Shown here: positions 1-13,700 of the stretch, piece by piece
Position numbering within the stretch: the first letter of the stretch is position 1
Layout: each line of letters starts with the position of its first letter
NCBI GenBank assembly: GCA_030562195.1
Contig: JAUJPP010000007.1
Coordinates: 29,199,769-29,263,768, forward strand
DNA: 64,000 bases
DNA from: Nipponacmea schrenckii
Taxonomy: Eukaryota; Mollusca; Gastropoda; Lottiidae
Direction: 5' to 3'
Notes under the pieces: generated by a model
Told to the model about the DNA's origin: nothing
Seen by the model: the letters and a program-made list of their open reading frames with translations, nothing else
Database searches by the model: none
Made by a program: the position numbers and the translations under genes

Positions 1-331
1 TTGTTTGCGTTTTTGAGCTCTCATAGAGCTAAAAAAAAAAGCACTGTTCATTACTCCACAATAAACTGATTCTGAGATTTAAATTGATCAGTATATCTAA
101 TAAATCTGACATCAATTTACACAGCATGAAAATCCAAGGACAAACTGCTAGAAATCTATTTTTGTTAAAGAGGATTGAGAGAGAAAAAAAACATGAAGTA
201 AAGAAGATAAATGGCAAAGATAGTCCAATATTGATCATTTTAACTACATGGTAGATTATAAAGCCCTTCACACATTTCTATCTGAATAAAATTTAGTATG
301 GACAGGGAAGTGAAAAGTTTTATAGTCAGTC

Positions 332-1079
332 TCAAACTATGTCCGATTTGATACAGTATCCAGTTAAACTTTGTCAGATTTGTTGGGCTAGTATCCAGTT
401 AAACTTTGTCAGATTTGTTGGGCTAGTATACAGTTTAACTATGTCAGATATGATGGGCTAGTATACAGTTAAACTTTGTCAGATTTGATGGGCTAGTATA
501 CAGTTAAACTATGTCAGATTTGTTGGGCAAGTATCCAGTTAAACTATGTCAGATTTGTTGGGCTAGTATCCAGTTAAACTATGTCAGATTTGTTGGGCTA
601 GTATCCAGTTAAACTATGTCAGATTTGTTGGGCTAGTATAAGTTAAACTATGTCAGATTTGTTGGGCTAGTATTCAGTTAAACTATGTCAGATTTGTGGG
701 CCAGTATCCAGTTAATCTATGTCAGATATGTTGGGCTAGTATACAGTTTAACTATGTCAGATATGTTGGGTAAGTATCCAGTTAAACTATGTCAGATTTG
801 TTGGGCTAATAGGCCTATACAGTTAAACTATGTTAGAATTGATTGGGCTAGTATACAGTTAAACTATGTCAGATTTGTTGGGCTAGTATCCAGTTAAACT
901 ATGTCAGACTTGTTGGGCTAGTATACAATTAAACTATATCGGATTTGTTGGGCTAGTATCCAGTTAAACTATGTCAGATTTGTTGGTATAGTATCCAGTA
1001 AATCTATGTCAGATTTGTTGGGCTGTATCCAGTTAATCTATGTCAGATTTATTGAGTTAGTATCCAATTAAACTATGTG
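332..1079. repeat. 35-bp minisatellite, about 21 copies
   Basis: Direct head-to-tail repeats share the core ccagttaaactatgtcagat, followed by a ttgttgggcta segment; the full period is 35 bp. Copies differ by scattered substitutions (ttgttggg/ttgatggg, atcc/atac) and a few small indels, for example near 640 and 815. The short reading frame seen at 685-897 is a by-product of the array and not a gene. Confidence 0.95.
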
Positions 1080-1432
1080 AATGTAACCCCTTTGTAAACA
1101 TCATCATTCAAACTGTGAGAATGAGCCTTTACTAGTCAAGAAGTGAATTACAATTTTCTCTAGTCAAGAACAAATTCTTCTCAGAAATCGGAACAAAAGA
1201 TTTAGAGAAAAAAAAACAGTGTTCATCACTGAAGCTTTTCAAAGAATCTGAAGAGTGAAATAGCTCAGACAGCCACCTACTAGAAGTTCATCCTGTTTAT
1301 CACAAATTGATGTAATTTTCTGAAATCAAATCAAATTAACCCTGTTTTCTCAACGATTTTGGCTTTTGAAAGAAACCTCAAATGTTTCTTACAATTCAAA
1401 CAATATTGACTTTTGTGAATGAGGTAAAACAA

Positions 1433-1750
1433 ACCAAGTATCTGAGAAAAAGTACTTGATATATTGAGTCATGGTGCAATATTAACACCAAGTATCTGCC
1501 AGAAGGCAAATAACTGGTAGCATCTCAATACTAAATATATGCCATAAATCATCTAAGTCATTGAGTCATGTCAGCATCTCAACTTTGAGTATCTGCCAAA
1601 AAGCAATTGACTCACTGAGTCATGATACAATATGAACACCAAGTATCTTCTAGAAAGTACTTGATTCAGTGAGTCCTATTGTAATATGAACACCAAGTAC
1701 CTGCCAGAAAGTATGACTCATTGAAGAATCTTAAACTCAAGAATTTACCA
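1433..1750. repeat. Degenerate 54-bp tandem repeat
   Basis: The motif accaagtatctgccagaaag recurs with ttgagtcatg and caatatgaacacc. Two adjacent intervals measure exactly 54 bp (1433 to 1487 and 1638 to 1692). The middle copies are heavily diverged, so this is an old array. Confidence 0.75.
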
Positions 1751-3469
1751 GGAAGCATTTGACTCAAGCTTATTCTAGAACTGGGCAGATGGGTGGCCAA
1801 TTTATTCAACTCCTTGTATCAGAGTTGAACTAATCACAATGTCAACAGGAATATAAGGCAAAGATCATACAGGAAGAGTTAGGTACAGGAAGACAAGGCA
1901 GGCTTCTAGGAGTAATTAAATGAGTTAATTTCCGGTATCTCGGTATTTATTACCCTAGCTTGTTTAATGATACACAGATAATTTGTCTATAAATCAACTC
2001 ATTGAAGCTGATCAGTTACTGATTGAGTTTTTTCTCCACACTGATTGCATTCTCCTATCAGATTTATCAGTGATCTGATGTTAAAGATACGAATTAACCA
2101 TTTCAGACTGAGTATCCTAGAGCCATCAATTTAAACAATTTTTGGTAATACATGTGTAGCAGCTTATTAACTTTTTAATGAGGAATTAAAACCATCATAA
2201 ATGATCATTGTTATCAGGTGTTAAGACCAGTACACATATCCTGCACTGCACCACATCCTAATAAAATTTTTGTTTTTATAACATAGTGATTCACAAAATC
2301 ATGGTAATGATGCAGGAGTTTTTTTTGGTTTGGGTTAAATAATGTACTTTCAATTTTATCAAATGTAAAAAAATTTGTTTTTGCCTTACCAAGATTTGAA
2401 TTTTCAGATACAATAATAATACATGTTCTTCTCATTTCTCAGGAGGCTACTCCATCTTTAATATGGTTCATGGCCAAGAGTCAAATAACCACTTGGTCCA
2501 ACAGTTCAAGATCAACTGGTCAATACGGAAAGATTGATATCAAATATCTGAGATAGATCGGAAATGAAGCAGTCAAGGAAGCTTGTTTACATGACTGAAC
2601 GGAGTAACTATAATTTATGAGCAAGGATTTATTTCGAATATCTTTCTACACTAATTTTACTATGATAAACAAACTTGTCGTAAAGTCAATACTAATGCTC
2701 CATCAAGCTAACAAAATTTACAACTTCATTAATTTCTGTCAAATCTTGCAGACAGAATCATTAAATAGGAGTTCGAAGCATCGATTTCTTGTTCAGGATA
2801 TGAGACCAAGCATGTCTTTCTATCCAATTATCTTTTTCTTTCTTAAAGAACTTCTTTTCTCCTTTCAAATATACTATCCCCGGTTCAGAAAAGTGTCAAA
2901 TTTCAAATGTAGCAATTATCCTTTAATATCAGTTCAGATCTTATCAAATGTGAGCTACCAGAATCTGTATAATATTAATTGGTAACCAAATAGCTTGTGT
3001 GCAATATAAGCTCAATTTAAAAAAATCCTATATTGTGTGGGTGTTAATATTAATTACTGATTGTTATCATTAAATACTTATTAATCATTCAAAGTTTAAT
3101 CCCAAGTGTAACCATTCCTAAGAGTAGGTTACTTTTTAAGTTAATGCTTTAGATCAAAGATTCCAAAGGAATTTAAATGAGCCGTATTTAATGAGTTGTT
3201 ATGGCATCTCAAGGTAGCAATGATATATCTATCTTGATCTAACAATGAGAAATTAATGGTGACTTAAGTAGGAATTAAATGACTGTCTTTGTGTGAAAAA
3301 AATCAAGTACTTGGTTAATAAGTCTAGAAGCAATTTATCCTTTTTGACTATTGTTTTCATCCTTCGATGTGTTATTAATCACTTATACTATCTCATTCAT
3401 CACCTGTAGCCTATTGTTTCTTGTGGTATAATTTCAGTTCTGTATCTGATTGTATTTTGTTGTATAATG

Positions 3470-3510
3470 ATCAGTGCTGTTGATTTACCTGTATATGCCA
3501 GTCATGTCTG
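3470..3510 (+). repeat. Short dispersed repeat, copy 1
   Basis: The segment gctgttgattt..ct.tatatgccagtcatg also occurs at 14621-14662 in the same orientation. A shorter inverted match (aaatcaacagccctgat) lies near 16570. Identity is clear over about 40 bp only, so the parent element is unknown. Confidence 0.4.
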
Positions 3511-3717
3511 ATTGGAGTTCCAAAATGTCTGGCTGTAATTTGATATTGAGAACATTTTCTATGCAATCTTGATGCAAATAAGTAGAAGATCATTTTTTAT
3601 GTTAAAATAGTGCTCATTACCTCAATTGTAGTGTGAAATAGTAGAAATGTTAAAAGAGAACCTGCAACATGTTAATAAACTTTTATCCTGTGTAATCTCT
3701 TTAGACAATATTATATT

Positions 3718-3756
3718 TTGTGTTTATCCTCCTTCACCCTCTCCCAAAACAAATCA
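3718..3756. repeat. Dispersed pyrimidine-rich segment, copy 1
   Basis: A C/T-rich block (tcctccttcaccctctccca) preceded by tttgtgttt matches 25735-25772 with only a few differences. The two copies are 22 kb apart in the same orientation. No element boundaries were visible. Confidence 0.45.
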
Positions 3757-6700
3757 GAACCAGATTGGGTGTGATACTGCCATTTATTTGAATGTCTAAA
3801 TGAAAATAAATGATACAAAATACACAATAAAAATATACAACATAACAATTACTAAATTCGAACAGCTAGTTGGGCTTAATAAAACTTCTATATGCCAGAC
3901 ACATCACTGGACAAAGTGATGTCTAGCCCCAGACATTATATTATGCGATCAAATTAAACCTTATAGAAAAACAAACTATAGGTTATTGAATGATTTCCAT
4001 CAATAGGCCCTATACAAGATTATATTCTTAATACAGTAGGCCTACCAACCAAAGGCGCTTTCATCTATCATTTACAAAGTAATACTTAATTGGATCTCTA
4101 GGTGATTTTATATCATTTCAGGAAATATAGTTAGATTTGTAAGTGGCAGTAACTTAGTGACAGATACTGAGAATGACATTCACACCATGCTGTCATAGCA
4201 ACCAAATTAATCATTTTAAAGATGGCTGACATGGCAATCGATACACGCTTTTAAACTGAATAAAAGTTTCAACAAGAATATACTTTTAGTCTGTACTGAT
4301 GCACAATTTTACAAAAAGTAATCTAATATGAGACAAATTGGAAGAAACTTTAATTTGCTTTAGAAACCATTTTGAAGTGTTTATGATGACAATACACTGT
4401 TGAAATAAATATGGTTTCATCCAAACTCTGGTTTAGATTATGGTCTGTTTTTCATTTTGAATGATAAGTTTATTTCAGGCTGACATTTGCTGATGCAAGT
4501 TATTATGAGGCTGTCTGTATGGTGTTTCTAAATATTTCCATTATGTGACTATTATCAAAAACCCATTTCTTTGTTAATACAATCAAAAAAGTCCTGTTGT
4601 GGGAGGACAGCAAACCAGAAATCATTAAATTTGAGAAGGTCAAAGGGATTCCATTTAAACACCACCATTTCAAAAGATAAATAATCAACAATATGTGATA
4701 CTTTTTTTTCTTTATTGTTACCATTTCACTGAGAAATCTCAATGTTTGACAAATGAGTATGAATTCTGCTATCAGTCACACATTTAAATGTCATGGGATT
4801 GTGGAAATGTCAGTTAGAAATTCGAATTTTTTGTCTTGTCTGCATCTATTCAATAATTTTCTAGATATAATCCATAATCATTAAATCCAATACTTTAACC
4901 ATGCAAACCACAAAACATTTCTATTTAAAGATAAATTCAATAATATTCATAAAATTTTCTCTTATTAAGTAATCCAGTCCAAATAATTAAGTTTCTTTCA
5001 ATAAAGAGATTTAAGTAAAAAATATGTACAAACTGTTATATTGTACATGAAAGGTTAAAATCTAATCATTAATGATTGAGTTGTACATATAAGGTTAAAT
5101 TTGACTGCAATGCTCATAGTACTATATTGGAGATGAACGATGCCGTATATTTGAGTACATTTGTTACATAATCAACCAGAAAAGGGAGAACACTTATTAT
5201 TATCAGAAAATATATTCAACATTTGATGGCATTACCAAAGGCTACAACATGTCAAAGTTCAAAATAAAAGATATATATATAATATAAATCTTTATATACA
5301 TGGATAATTCATAAGAAATACATGGATAATGTCAGTAATTTATGAATTGCTTTCACTCTGAAATAGTTACGATTGAAAACAGGAGTTTGTGTATGATCAG
5401 GACACTGCGTAGCTTTAATGCAAACCATTCCAATTTTCAGTCAGATGTCTGTGTAATTTCAATAAATCTACAAATTTCATCTCAGCTTCTGCAAAAGTGT
5501 TGTTTTATATGGTAAAACATTTCTATAATGCAGGAACCAGACATCTGCTTTAAAATTGAAATCATGCAAATAGAAATCTAGACATAAAATAGCTAGAAAA
5601 CCGGTTTAATATTTTATTTAAGTCATTATTTGATGCAGATTGGTACACTGTATACAAATACAACCTTTAGTCGTAAATATGAATATTAGTGATATCAGAT
5701 CTATTTGAAATGGCTTCTGGTTCCTGTACTGAGTTGGGACAGTATAACTTTCAGGAATTCCATTAGGAAATGAGTTTTATCATAAAATTGTCAGATAACA
5801 TTAATTCTGATTATATTTTGTAAAAAATGAAATCAAATTATTTGTACATTAAATATATTGTTCTTGACAATTACAAGATCTCTGGCTGTAGATTTCTTGC
5901 CAGAATCCTTTCATTTTTTCCCTCTGAATGTAAACAACTTATAAAAATTAGATAAATAAATGGAAATGTAATAATGATTAAGATTTATACTCTAGATATT
6001 TTATAGATAAGACACGTTTCTATTTTAATAGACTGAGGGGTTTAATCATATCATGTTTCTTGATCTGGCATTATCTGCCTCCATTTTTCATATGGCATAA
6101 TTGATTGATCTAATTTATTTGAAGTTGGAACCTCTTTTAACTTTGTTTTAGTACACCAGACACCATTTACTACATATATTATAGTCTTTCTTGCATGGAT
6201 CTTCTTAATAAACCCATGGATATACCAATAAACTTATGCTTGTGAACTCTCTGAAAGAGATGCTGAGTTGACATCCCCAGAGAAGCATTTGTTGTATTTA
6301 GGGACAAAACTTGCCAATGTTTCTGATTTATGGAACTCAAAGATAATAGCTTTGGACAAGGTGTTAAAATCTAAAGAATAGTTTTGTGTTCTTTTTTATT
6401 CAAATACCCATTAATATTTTTAGCAACATTAAAATGGTAAAATAAAAATATTGATAAGTTAGAAATATGATGAAGATAAAAACACTAAATATGTTAAATT
6501 AATCATTTAATGAACTCGATCATGATAAAACTTGTCATTTCTTCAGCTTCTCAAATATATATGGCAAATGATGGACAGAAAATCTTTAGGCAGTCCATAC
6601 GATTATAGAATAAAACTCTTGGCTGACAATCACATGTCATTCAATACATTACAAATATCATTCCAACACGAAAACCTTTTTTAATCTTGTAATACTTGGA

Positions 6701-7180
6701 TTTTGTTGTCACTGACATTTTATTTAATGCCATACACCCATGTACTTTAGAAAAAAAGATGCTGAAGAACTGCAAAATAAAAAATCAACACCACATGAAG
6801 GCTTCAGTGAAAAGTTTCAACCATACATAAATATATAACAGATTTGTTCAAACCAGAATCAGAAACAACCATATTTTAACCAAGAATATACAAACTAAGT
6901 GCAAAAACAACTTGTCTAGCAAATGGCCCTTATCCAAATCTGACATATACAGCTGAGGTGCTTCCACTGCCATATCTGATGCAAAGCATCCTCAATTGGA
7001 GTAGTATTTGACAATAAAGGGACATGGTTTTAATCAGGAATCTTTTAAACATATGTCAATCAGAAATGATAATGAGAAAACTGAATTAATGCTTTTCTAC
7101 ACAACTGATACCACTTTCCTTTATACTTCCTAGTTTATGGTGAGTTCAATTTGTATTTCAAGTTTCAAATCGTTTAAAAG

Positions 7181-7272
7181 GAAATAAAGAAAAAACCTTG
7201 GCCAAACCTTTTGGCATAGATCTTTCCTAGATTATCTTGCCCCTTACAGCTTGGTGCTGTTGAACCTCACAA
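7181..7272 (-). mobile_element. SINE family 2, truncated copy
   Basis: Read on the minus strand, this carries the same run as the near-complete copy at 17671-17988: a degraded cacccagctgtaaatggg, then gataatc, gggaaagat-like sequence and atgccaaaaggtttggccaagg. The tRNA-like head is missing, so it is 5'-truncated or eroded. Confidence 0.75.
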
Positions 7273-8869
7273 CTGTTGTACTTTATACGTTTTAAAGTAC
7301 AACCATTTACACTTAGATAACTAACAAGATTCATCTACTTGACTTGACTAATAATTCTAGTAAAGAAACTAATCATCACTTCTTAGTTTAATTAATCACT
7401 TGAGAGAGTTCTACTAACTAGTGCTGACAGTACTGAAAGAATAGTTCTACAAAACATACAATTAATGCCTCATGAGGTTCAATGACTGAATAGTCCACAT
7501 TTTAGACCTTAATCAACACTTCACCTGACCTCTTTTCAATCAATCTGTAAAATAAGTAGATCAACAACAGCATCAGCAAATAGGCCACACACATGCAACA
7601 GTTCCAAAAGTAGTAATTGCTTTTTATTGTCAATTTGGCATACAAATATAACCAAAAGATAAAACTCCAGTCTTTATATTCATAAAAGAATTCAATAATT
7701 TAAAAATCATCAAAGTTATAAAGAAGATACACCCAAATAAGATCTAAGAAAAAAAAAATCTATTATACAAGAACAACTAACGTCTTAAAAGGAATTTAAT
7801 ATACATATATCTGTATACCAGATTGTTAGGGAAATGGAGGTGAAAATAAAAGCTTTTCAGTCTGCAAAGTGAAAACAACAAATAGGAGATATGTTGTTGG
7901 TGTCAGAAAAACATGGCAGGAACTGATCTCACTTATCAACCCGAGTCCCTTGACACCATGTTAATCAAGTGGTGCCATCCATAGGAAATAACCTGACAAC
8001 GTTTAAGAAGAAAATATATATCAATATCCACAGATTCTAAAGACATCTTCTTCTGTTGATGACAAATTGAACAGATTTTCTTGATTCCAGCCAACAGCAG
8101 ACATATATATCAATAAAGAAAGAAATTGGATTGATTTCGAAACTTATTGCACACGTTGGACCAATAATAGATAATCAACAACCATGAAAAAGTAAATTGA
8201 ATCTTGTAAGAGCTTGAGGCTACAGCAGAGACTGTCATGTCATTCAATATGTTTCTATGGTGGAAGCAGGGTATTTTGAAACCTAACATTACCATATTAA
8301 ACAAGTCAGAAAAAGATCACCAGTGCATTCCAATCATATCAATTGAATAATTTGAAACACTTCTGAAGGATAGGCTACAGTGAGCAATATCTTATACATA
8401 CAATAGGACATATTTGATATATGACATCTTTTACAGCGCTATGCATCTTGTAGAAAAAAGCTATGTAACATTTCCTTTAATCTTTGTATATTAAATGTAG
8501 TAAATGTGGTATTATTTTTTTAAATATATGTTTTTTAATCGTATTTTTTTCTAATATACTCAATACCAATATACCTCAATGTTGGCTTTAGTCCATGTGA
8601 CTATAGTGGAGATTGTGCAAACATTAATAATAGAAAATGTGATATTGTCCAAGTCCAAGCAGAATATCAGAAAACAGAAGCAATGTCCATCTGAACTAGT
8701 TGTTTAAAGTTATTTCCCTTGTTGACCATCTGCTACAAGATTCCACAGACTAGTCATATCACAATAGAATAGATGTATTCCTGTGATAATCACATAAAGC
8801 TAAACTATGTGACAGGTTTGAAAAGGTCAATATTTGTCATTAGTTATTAAAATGTATAAATAAACTTAC

Positions 8870-8994
8870 CTGCTTAAAGCCTCTGTACATGATCTGTAAT
8901 TCTTTACGCGAAAACTTGGTGTTTCGGCATAATATATCAAGTCCCTCTGGTTTATACCTAACCACTTGCATTTCCAAGTCATCGATATCATTGT
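8870..8994 (-). CDS. Internal exon of a KChIP-like (Kv channel-interacting protein) gene
   Basis: On the minus strand a T-rich acceptor (tgtgtttttcag) precedes 125 bp that stay open in one frame and end at CAG|GTAAGT, a consensus donor. The exon starts with the last two bases of a split codon, encodes 41 residues and ends in phase 0. The peptide begins NDIDDLEM and contains VRYKPEGLDIL, then TKFSRKELQ, then MYRGFK. This is the conserved region just after the variable N-terminus of KChIPs, leading into the degenerate first EF-hand. KChIPs are EF-hand proteins of the neuronal calcium sensor family; they bind Kv4 channels and tune A-type potassium currents. In the family the next residues are ECP, which fits an exon ending after FKQ. 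The upstream and downstream exons are not in view. Another neuronal calcium sensor is possible but fits less well. Confidence 0.88.
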
Positions 8995-9799
8995 CTGAAA
9001 AACACAGGATTTAAGAATAAATCAATTGATGCAATTATCTTAAAATTCATTTTAATTTCTATGATAAATGTGAGTGAAAACGACTGAAAATCCTTCGTTG
9101 TGTCTCAAGGAAGCTTGATAAAGGCTTGTTGAAGAGTGACCTGGATGCAGGGCCCTCGTAAGCAGTAAACAATATAAACGTGTGAGAGTGTGATAGTAAG
9201 TTTTATTTTGACTGTTCACAAGAGCAATGAAATACATTCATCATATATAAATTGTTGTTTACTTTCTGCCCAAAATTTATTATTGGATACAAAAAGTTGT
9301 ATGACTGTTGCTTTAGAACTGGCATAAATGGTAAAATGTGTGTTGATGCTATAGTGATAAAATTCATATTTTCAATTCAAAAATAACATGTATGAAGGCT
9401 GAAAGAGAAAGATTCAATTTTCCTAATGTTTCAGTTATGTTTTAAAAAAATAAATTAATTTGAAATTTTTTTTTCATCTAGAATTACAGTATGTTTAACT
9501 TAGATTTAAGTATATTTTTGTGTAATGTGAAATTTGTTTTGAATCTTCTGAAATAATATAGTCTATTTATATTTTATCAAAGAGGATGGTATGTATACCT
9601 TGCTAGTAAATATGTTAATCAAGATAAACACAGAATCTGAAACCAAACAGCCACATTGTTATGTGTTTGCTGTCAAAATTGTTATTTTAGAGTTTTAAAT
9701 TCATGTATTTATGAAATAGATTTAAATGGGATATTCAAATAGAAATTGTTCACTGTTAAAGTAAGTTTATTACATTTGGAAAAAATCTCTCAGTATACG

Positions 9800-9857
9800 A
9801 ATGGTCATCAAAATAAAGTGACCAGTAGTTGTGGTCAATGTGCTGTATATTGATCTT
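9800..9857 (+). repeat. Dispersed 58-bp repeat, copy 1
   Basis: The core catcaaaataaagtgacca continues through gttgtggtcaatg and ctgtatatt. It matches 13850-13907 in the same orientation with about 6 differences over 58 positions, aligned by eye. The flanks at 9715-9785 and 9912-9990 also look like a diverged direct duplication about 195 bp apart. Confidence 0.7.
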
Positions 9858-10512
9858 ATAGATAACATAAACATTTTACATTCAAAATTTTTAATTTGAA
9901 TGAATATATGAAATAGACTAGAATGGAATATTCCGATATAAAGATAATATCACAATTGATAACTGTAAAAGTGGATATATTTATATTTGGCTATACACAA
10001 GAATAATTGATAAGGTAAATTGGTCTAGATAACATCATACTAGACTACATTTACATTATATTTCATACAGTTATACATCATCATTTATATTTCAAAAATC
10101 GATATATTTAAGTCAAGCATAGTTTTACTTCACGCCTACAGTTGATAAAATATGTAGTATCATTCTTGATCATTTCTATCACTTTAGTTGACAGATTTCA
10201 TTTAAAACAGCAAACAATCTTATCCAGTTTCAACATCAGCAATCTTGTAACATTGCATTATGTGGACTGTCAGACAATTGACTATTCTCAAAGTGGCATG
10301 CGTTTTTCTGCAAGGGTGAGCATACTGTATGGCACAGAACATGTGTACACAATAGTACAAGTTGAATGCTCTATCATATTTTGTTGGCTACAGGATTGAT
10401 TTGTATGGATCACAAATAGAACACATAAATAATGAACAGTACAAGACTACATCTATCTCTGACATCATTATATAAATTGACCTATCACACTTTTAAGTAT
10501 ATCTCAGTGATT

Positions 10513-10770
10513 GGATATTGCAATACGCTTTATCACTACAATACTTGTATCATATGATGCAATAATGTATCAATACCAGTTGAAACATTGCAATACAGTT
10601 TGCCACCACAAGTATGCTTGCCACTACAATACTTGTATCATATCATGCAGTGAAATATCAATGCCAGTTGAAACATTGTAATACAGTTTGCCACCACAAA
10701 ACTTGTATTATATCATGCAATAGTGTATCAATACCAGTTGATTCATTGCAATACAGTATTGGACTAAGAA
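10513..10770. repeat. Approximately 70-bp tandem repeat, 3-4 copies
   Basis: Shared landmarks are acttgtatcatatcatgcaa, gtatcaataccagttga, cattgcaatacagtttgcc and accac. One interval is 70 bp and another is 88 bp because of an 18-bp partial duplication near 10600. Confidence 0.8.
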
Positions 10771-13700
10771 TTTCTTGTATTCCATGGCCCTCTGTCATTA
10801 TCCTATACTAGTTAAATTATTTTCTAGCATTTCAATTATACAGTCATAAAAAGTCATTAATACTTGGACTAATAGCTAATATTTAGATAGTATACTATTG
10901 ATACCTTTCTTTGAAGATGAAATTACAATCAAACCAATATATTACTTTTTGACTCTTATAGCTCTGTATTGTGTTTCCTATCTAGAAGGTATATCAAAAC
11001 AAAATCTTTGATTAACTTGTAATTACAATTAATAAATTACATTATTAGTCCATTAGTCTTGTTATTTTCTAATCTGTTCATTACTAATACCATTTTTCGA
11101 CATTGTGTTCGGACAATTACATTTCCCTGGACAAATAGTCCTGCAGTAAATACATTCCATTCATCTGTATCGTGCTTGCTAATAAGCCAAGCTTCATCAA
11201 TTTCCCCATTTATGTCAAATGGTATTAACATCAACATACAGAATGGCACCTTTGGTTGAAAATAAGGCAGTAGATACTGAACATAATCTAGATAATGGCT
11301 GCCAGCAATGGTAGCTATTTGACAATATTTCTCTTGAGTGGAAACTTTCAGATACAATTTCAGAATTATGGCCATTCCACGAGTTTTAATGAAATTTCTA
11401 AATTGATGACTCATATCTTAATATCTCTGAATGATAGATCATATTTTTGACAAGTGTTACATTGATGGATGGTTAAAAAGTCCAAATTTACAAGTAAAAT
11501 ATACACTAGAGTTTTCATGGTGCCAATACAGAGGACTGAGACGATCTCTGCAACTAATGGAAGAATTCTAACAGTGGGAAATGATAAATCATAAAAAATG
11601 CCATTTACATTTAGCATTCACATGGGATTTGATAAATGAGGATTTTGGTTTTTAACTCATACTGGTCTGTTGTTAACAGGATTTTTCCATTATCCTATAA
11701 TGTCTGTTAACTTATGATGAAGAAGATCTCGCAGCTCTGTTTTGACATTGATTAAATCAAATTAAATAGATTTCTGCCTATTGTAGAAATTTGGGTGTCA
11801 ACCAGCCTAATCAAGACCCAAATTACAACATTGTATGCCAGGCCAGTGACAAAGACCCTTCATAAAGATGTATGCCAGGCAAGCTTAGGCCAGTGGAAAA
11901 GACACTTTCTACATCAGACCAGATCTTGTCTATCTGTAATTACAAAACGTCAAGAACTAAGATGATTGTCTCCCTTTCGAGACGATATCTAATCTTGAAG
12001 GTGATTATAGATATATTCTCACTAATTCAGTTTCAGCATGTACCACAAGTTACCAAGGATGCTACTACGTAAATGGAAACATTAATCAAATTAATCAAAT
12101 CAATTTTCTCGTCAGAAAGTCGTCTGATGGCATAAACCAGAGCAATAAATACCTAGAACATTCTGTTGACTATTCTGGTACATGGAAAAGATTTCTGATT
12201 ATTTGATCTCCATCAGATTCTCTAAATGTTATCAATTTAAATCTTTATCAATTAAAAAATAGTAATCAAAAGATTGTAATTCAGTTTTTCCACATTGTAA
12301 TTGTAGGCTACCAGCATTGATCATATTTTTCATTCATTTTTTCAATTTAATGTCATTAATAGATAAAAAAAATTTGTCTTTAATATGTGTTTCAAAAAAT
12401 CCAAGGTATGTTCAGTTTGGTAACCTACAATCTTTTGACCCAATTTCTTGGCAATCATCATTAAGTCATGGCATCAACTGTGGATTTTCTTTTTGAGTTT
12501 TAATGATTTATGGTGAATCAATTTTGCTATCATCATTATTACACTGTCTTATTTGTATACCACTTCTTATTCTTTATCATCATTAACAATGATTGGTATC
12601 TGAAGAAATGTGGCATATTATCAATATATTTACAAAAAATCAAAAAAAAAAATTATCAATATATAGTTATGGTTTAACTAGAATTTAGTGTTTGACAGTC
12701 AATTTTGTCATACACATGCCAGTTCCTGTATAGGTTTTTTTTTTCAGGAAATATGTTATTTAGTCACATTTGATTTAAAGGACCAGAAACATTCATGAAA
12801 CAAGAATTGGAAGAAACTAACTAAATGCAATATAAAATACTAGTCACTGAAATAAAATTTGTAATAAATTCAAGGCCTTGGAGTAAAATAGATGTAAATT
12901 TAACAGAGAATTATTCAGATAGAAAAAAATAAGTCCTTTCACATTACCAATACTAATTACATTTTAGATAAAGTAATCAATATTTGAACTAGAATTTTAT
13001 CTCAGTGACAAAAAGCTTGACTGTCTGGTTTGCTCGAGTTTTCCAATCACCAAGTGTTTTTATCAATCATACAGCAGACAGTACTTTAACTCAATCTGAA
13101 TCAATCAGACCGTAGTAAAAAACAAAATGGAATTGTCTGGTACATCATTTTTAGTCATTCTGTCATGTTAATGGTTATAATATATGATTATCCAGACATT
13201 TAATTGAGTCATAATAAACTTATACGATCATTTCTGGAGATTTCTGACCCACCTTTTCATCTTAACTTCAATTATGTAAAGAATTTCACATTCATATTTT
13301 CATGCCAATTTTGTGTAAGAGTTAGTTAAATGTATAGTAGGCTACTGACATGAAATAGAGTTTCTTATTGGAAGTGGTATCCCCAAAACACCAAATTTAC
13401 TCTGTAGACTTACACTTTCAAATTTATTCAATATGCATGGCCTATGGGGAATATGGTTCCTCAACAAATTTCAATTATCAAATAGAATCTATCTGCATGT
13501 AGGTGCTTTCAATCTGCATCACTGTGAACAGAAAATGTGATCAATAACCAAGAGACATAGTCTTTTGTACTTCAGACCGGTAGCCCAACTAATCTAATTA
13601 CAACTTAAAGGATTAAATAAGAAATGTTTTCAAAGTCAACCACGTCAGCGTTAATTAAGTTAGTAAATAACGACAGAATGATAATAAGCAATTTACTTGT

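Larger units (their letters stand above)
1..8869 (-). other. Probable intron 3' of the KChIP-like exon
   Basis: The exon at 8870-8994 ends in a GT donor on the minus strand, so lower coordinates should be intron. I searched this stretch for the next KChIP exons (starting with an ECP motif, then the EF-hand loops) and found none. Outside the listed repeats the DNA is AT-rich with only short chance reading frames. That the intron covers the whole stretch is inference. Confidence 0.55.

Noticed and set aside
332..1079. CRISPR-like array
   Set aside because: The repeats are contiguous with no unique spacers, in a clearly eukaryotic context; this is a minisatellite.
2617..2985. 122-codon plus-strand open frame
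   Set aside because: Phe/Ile/Asn/Lys-rich composition, no family motif, and frames of this length are expected by chance in 64 kb of AT-rich DNA.
11037..11617. Two overlapping minus-strand frames (125 and 68 codons)
   Set aside because: They look mildly protein-like but are in different frames, show no recognisable domain or splice context, and the length is near chance expectation.
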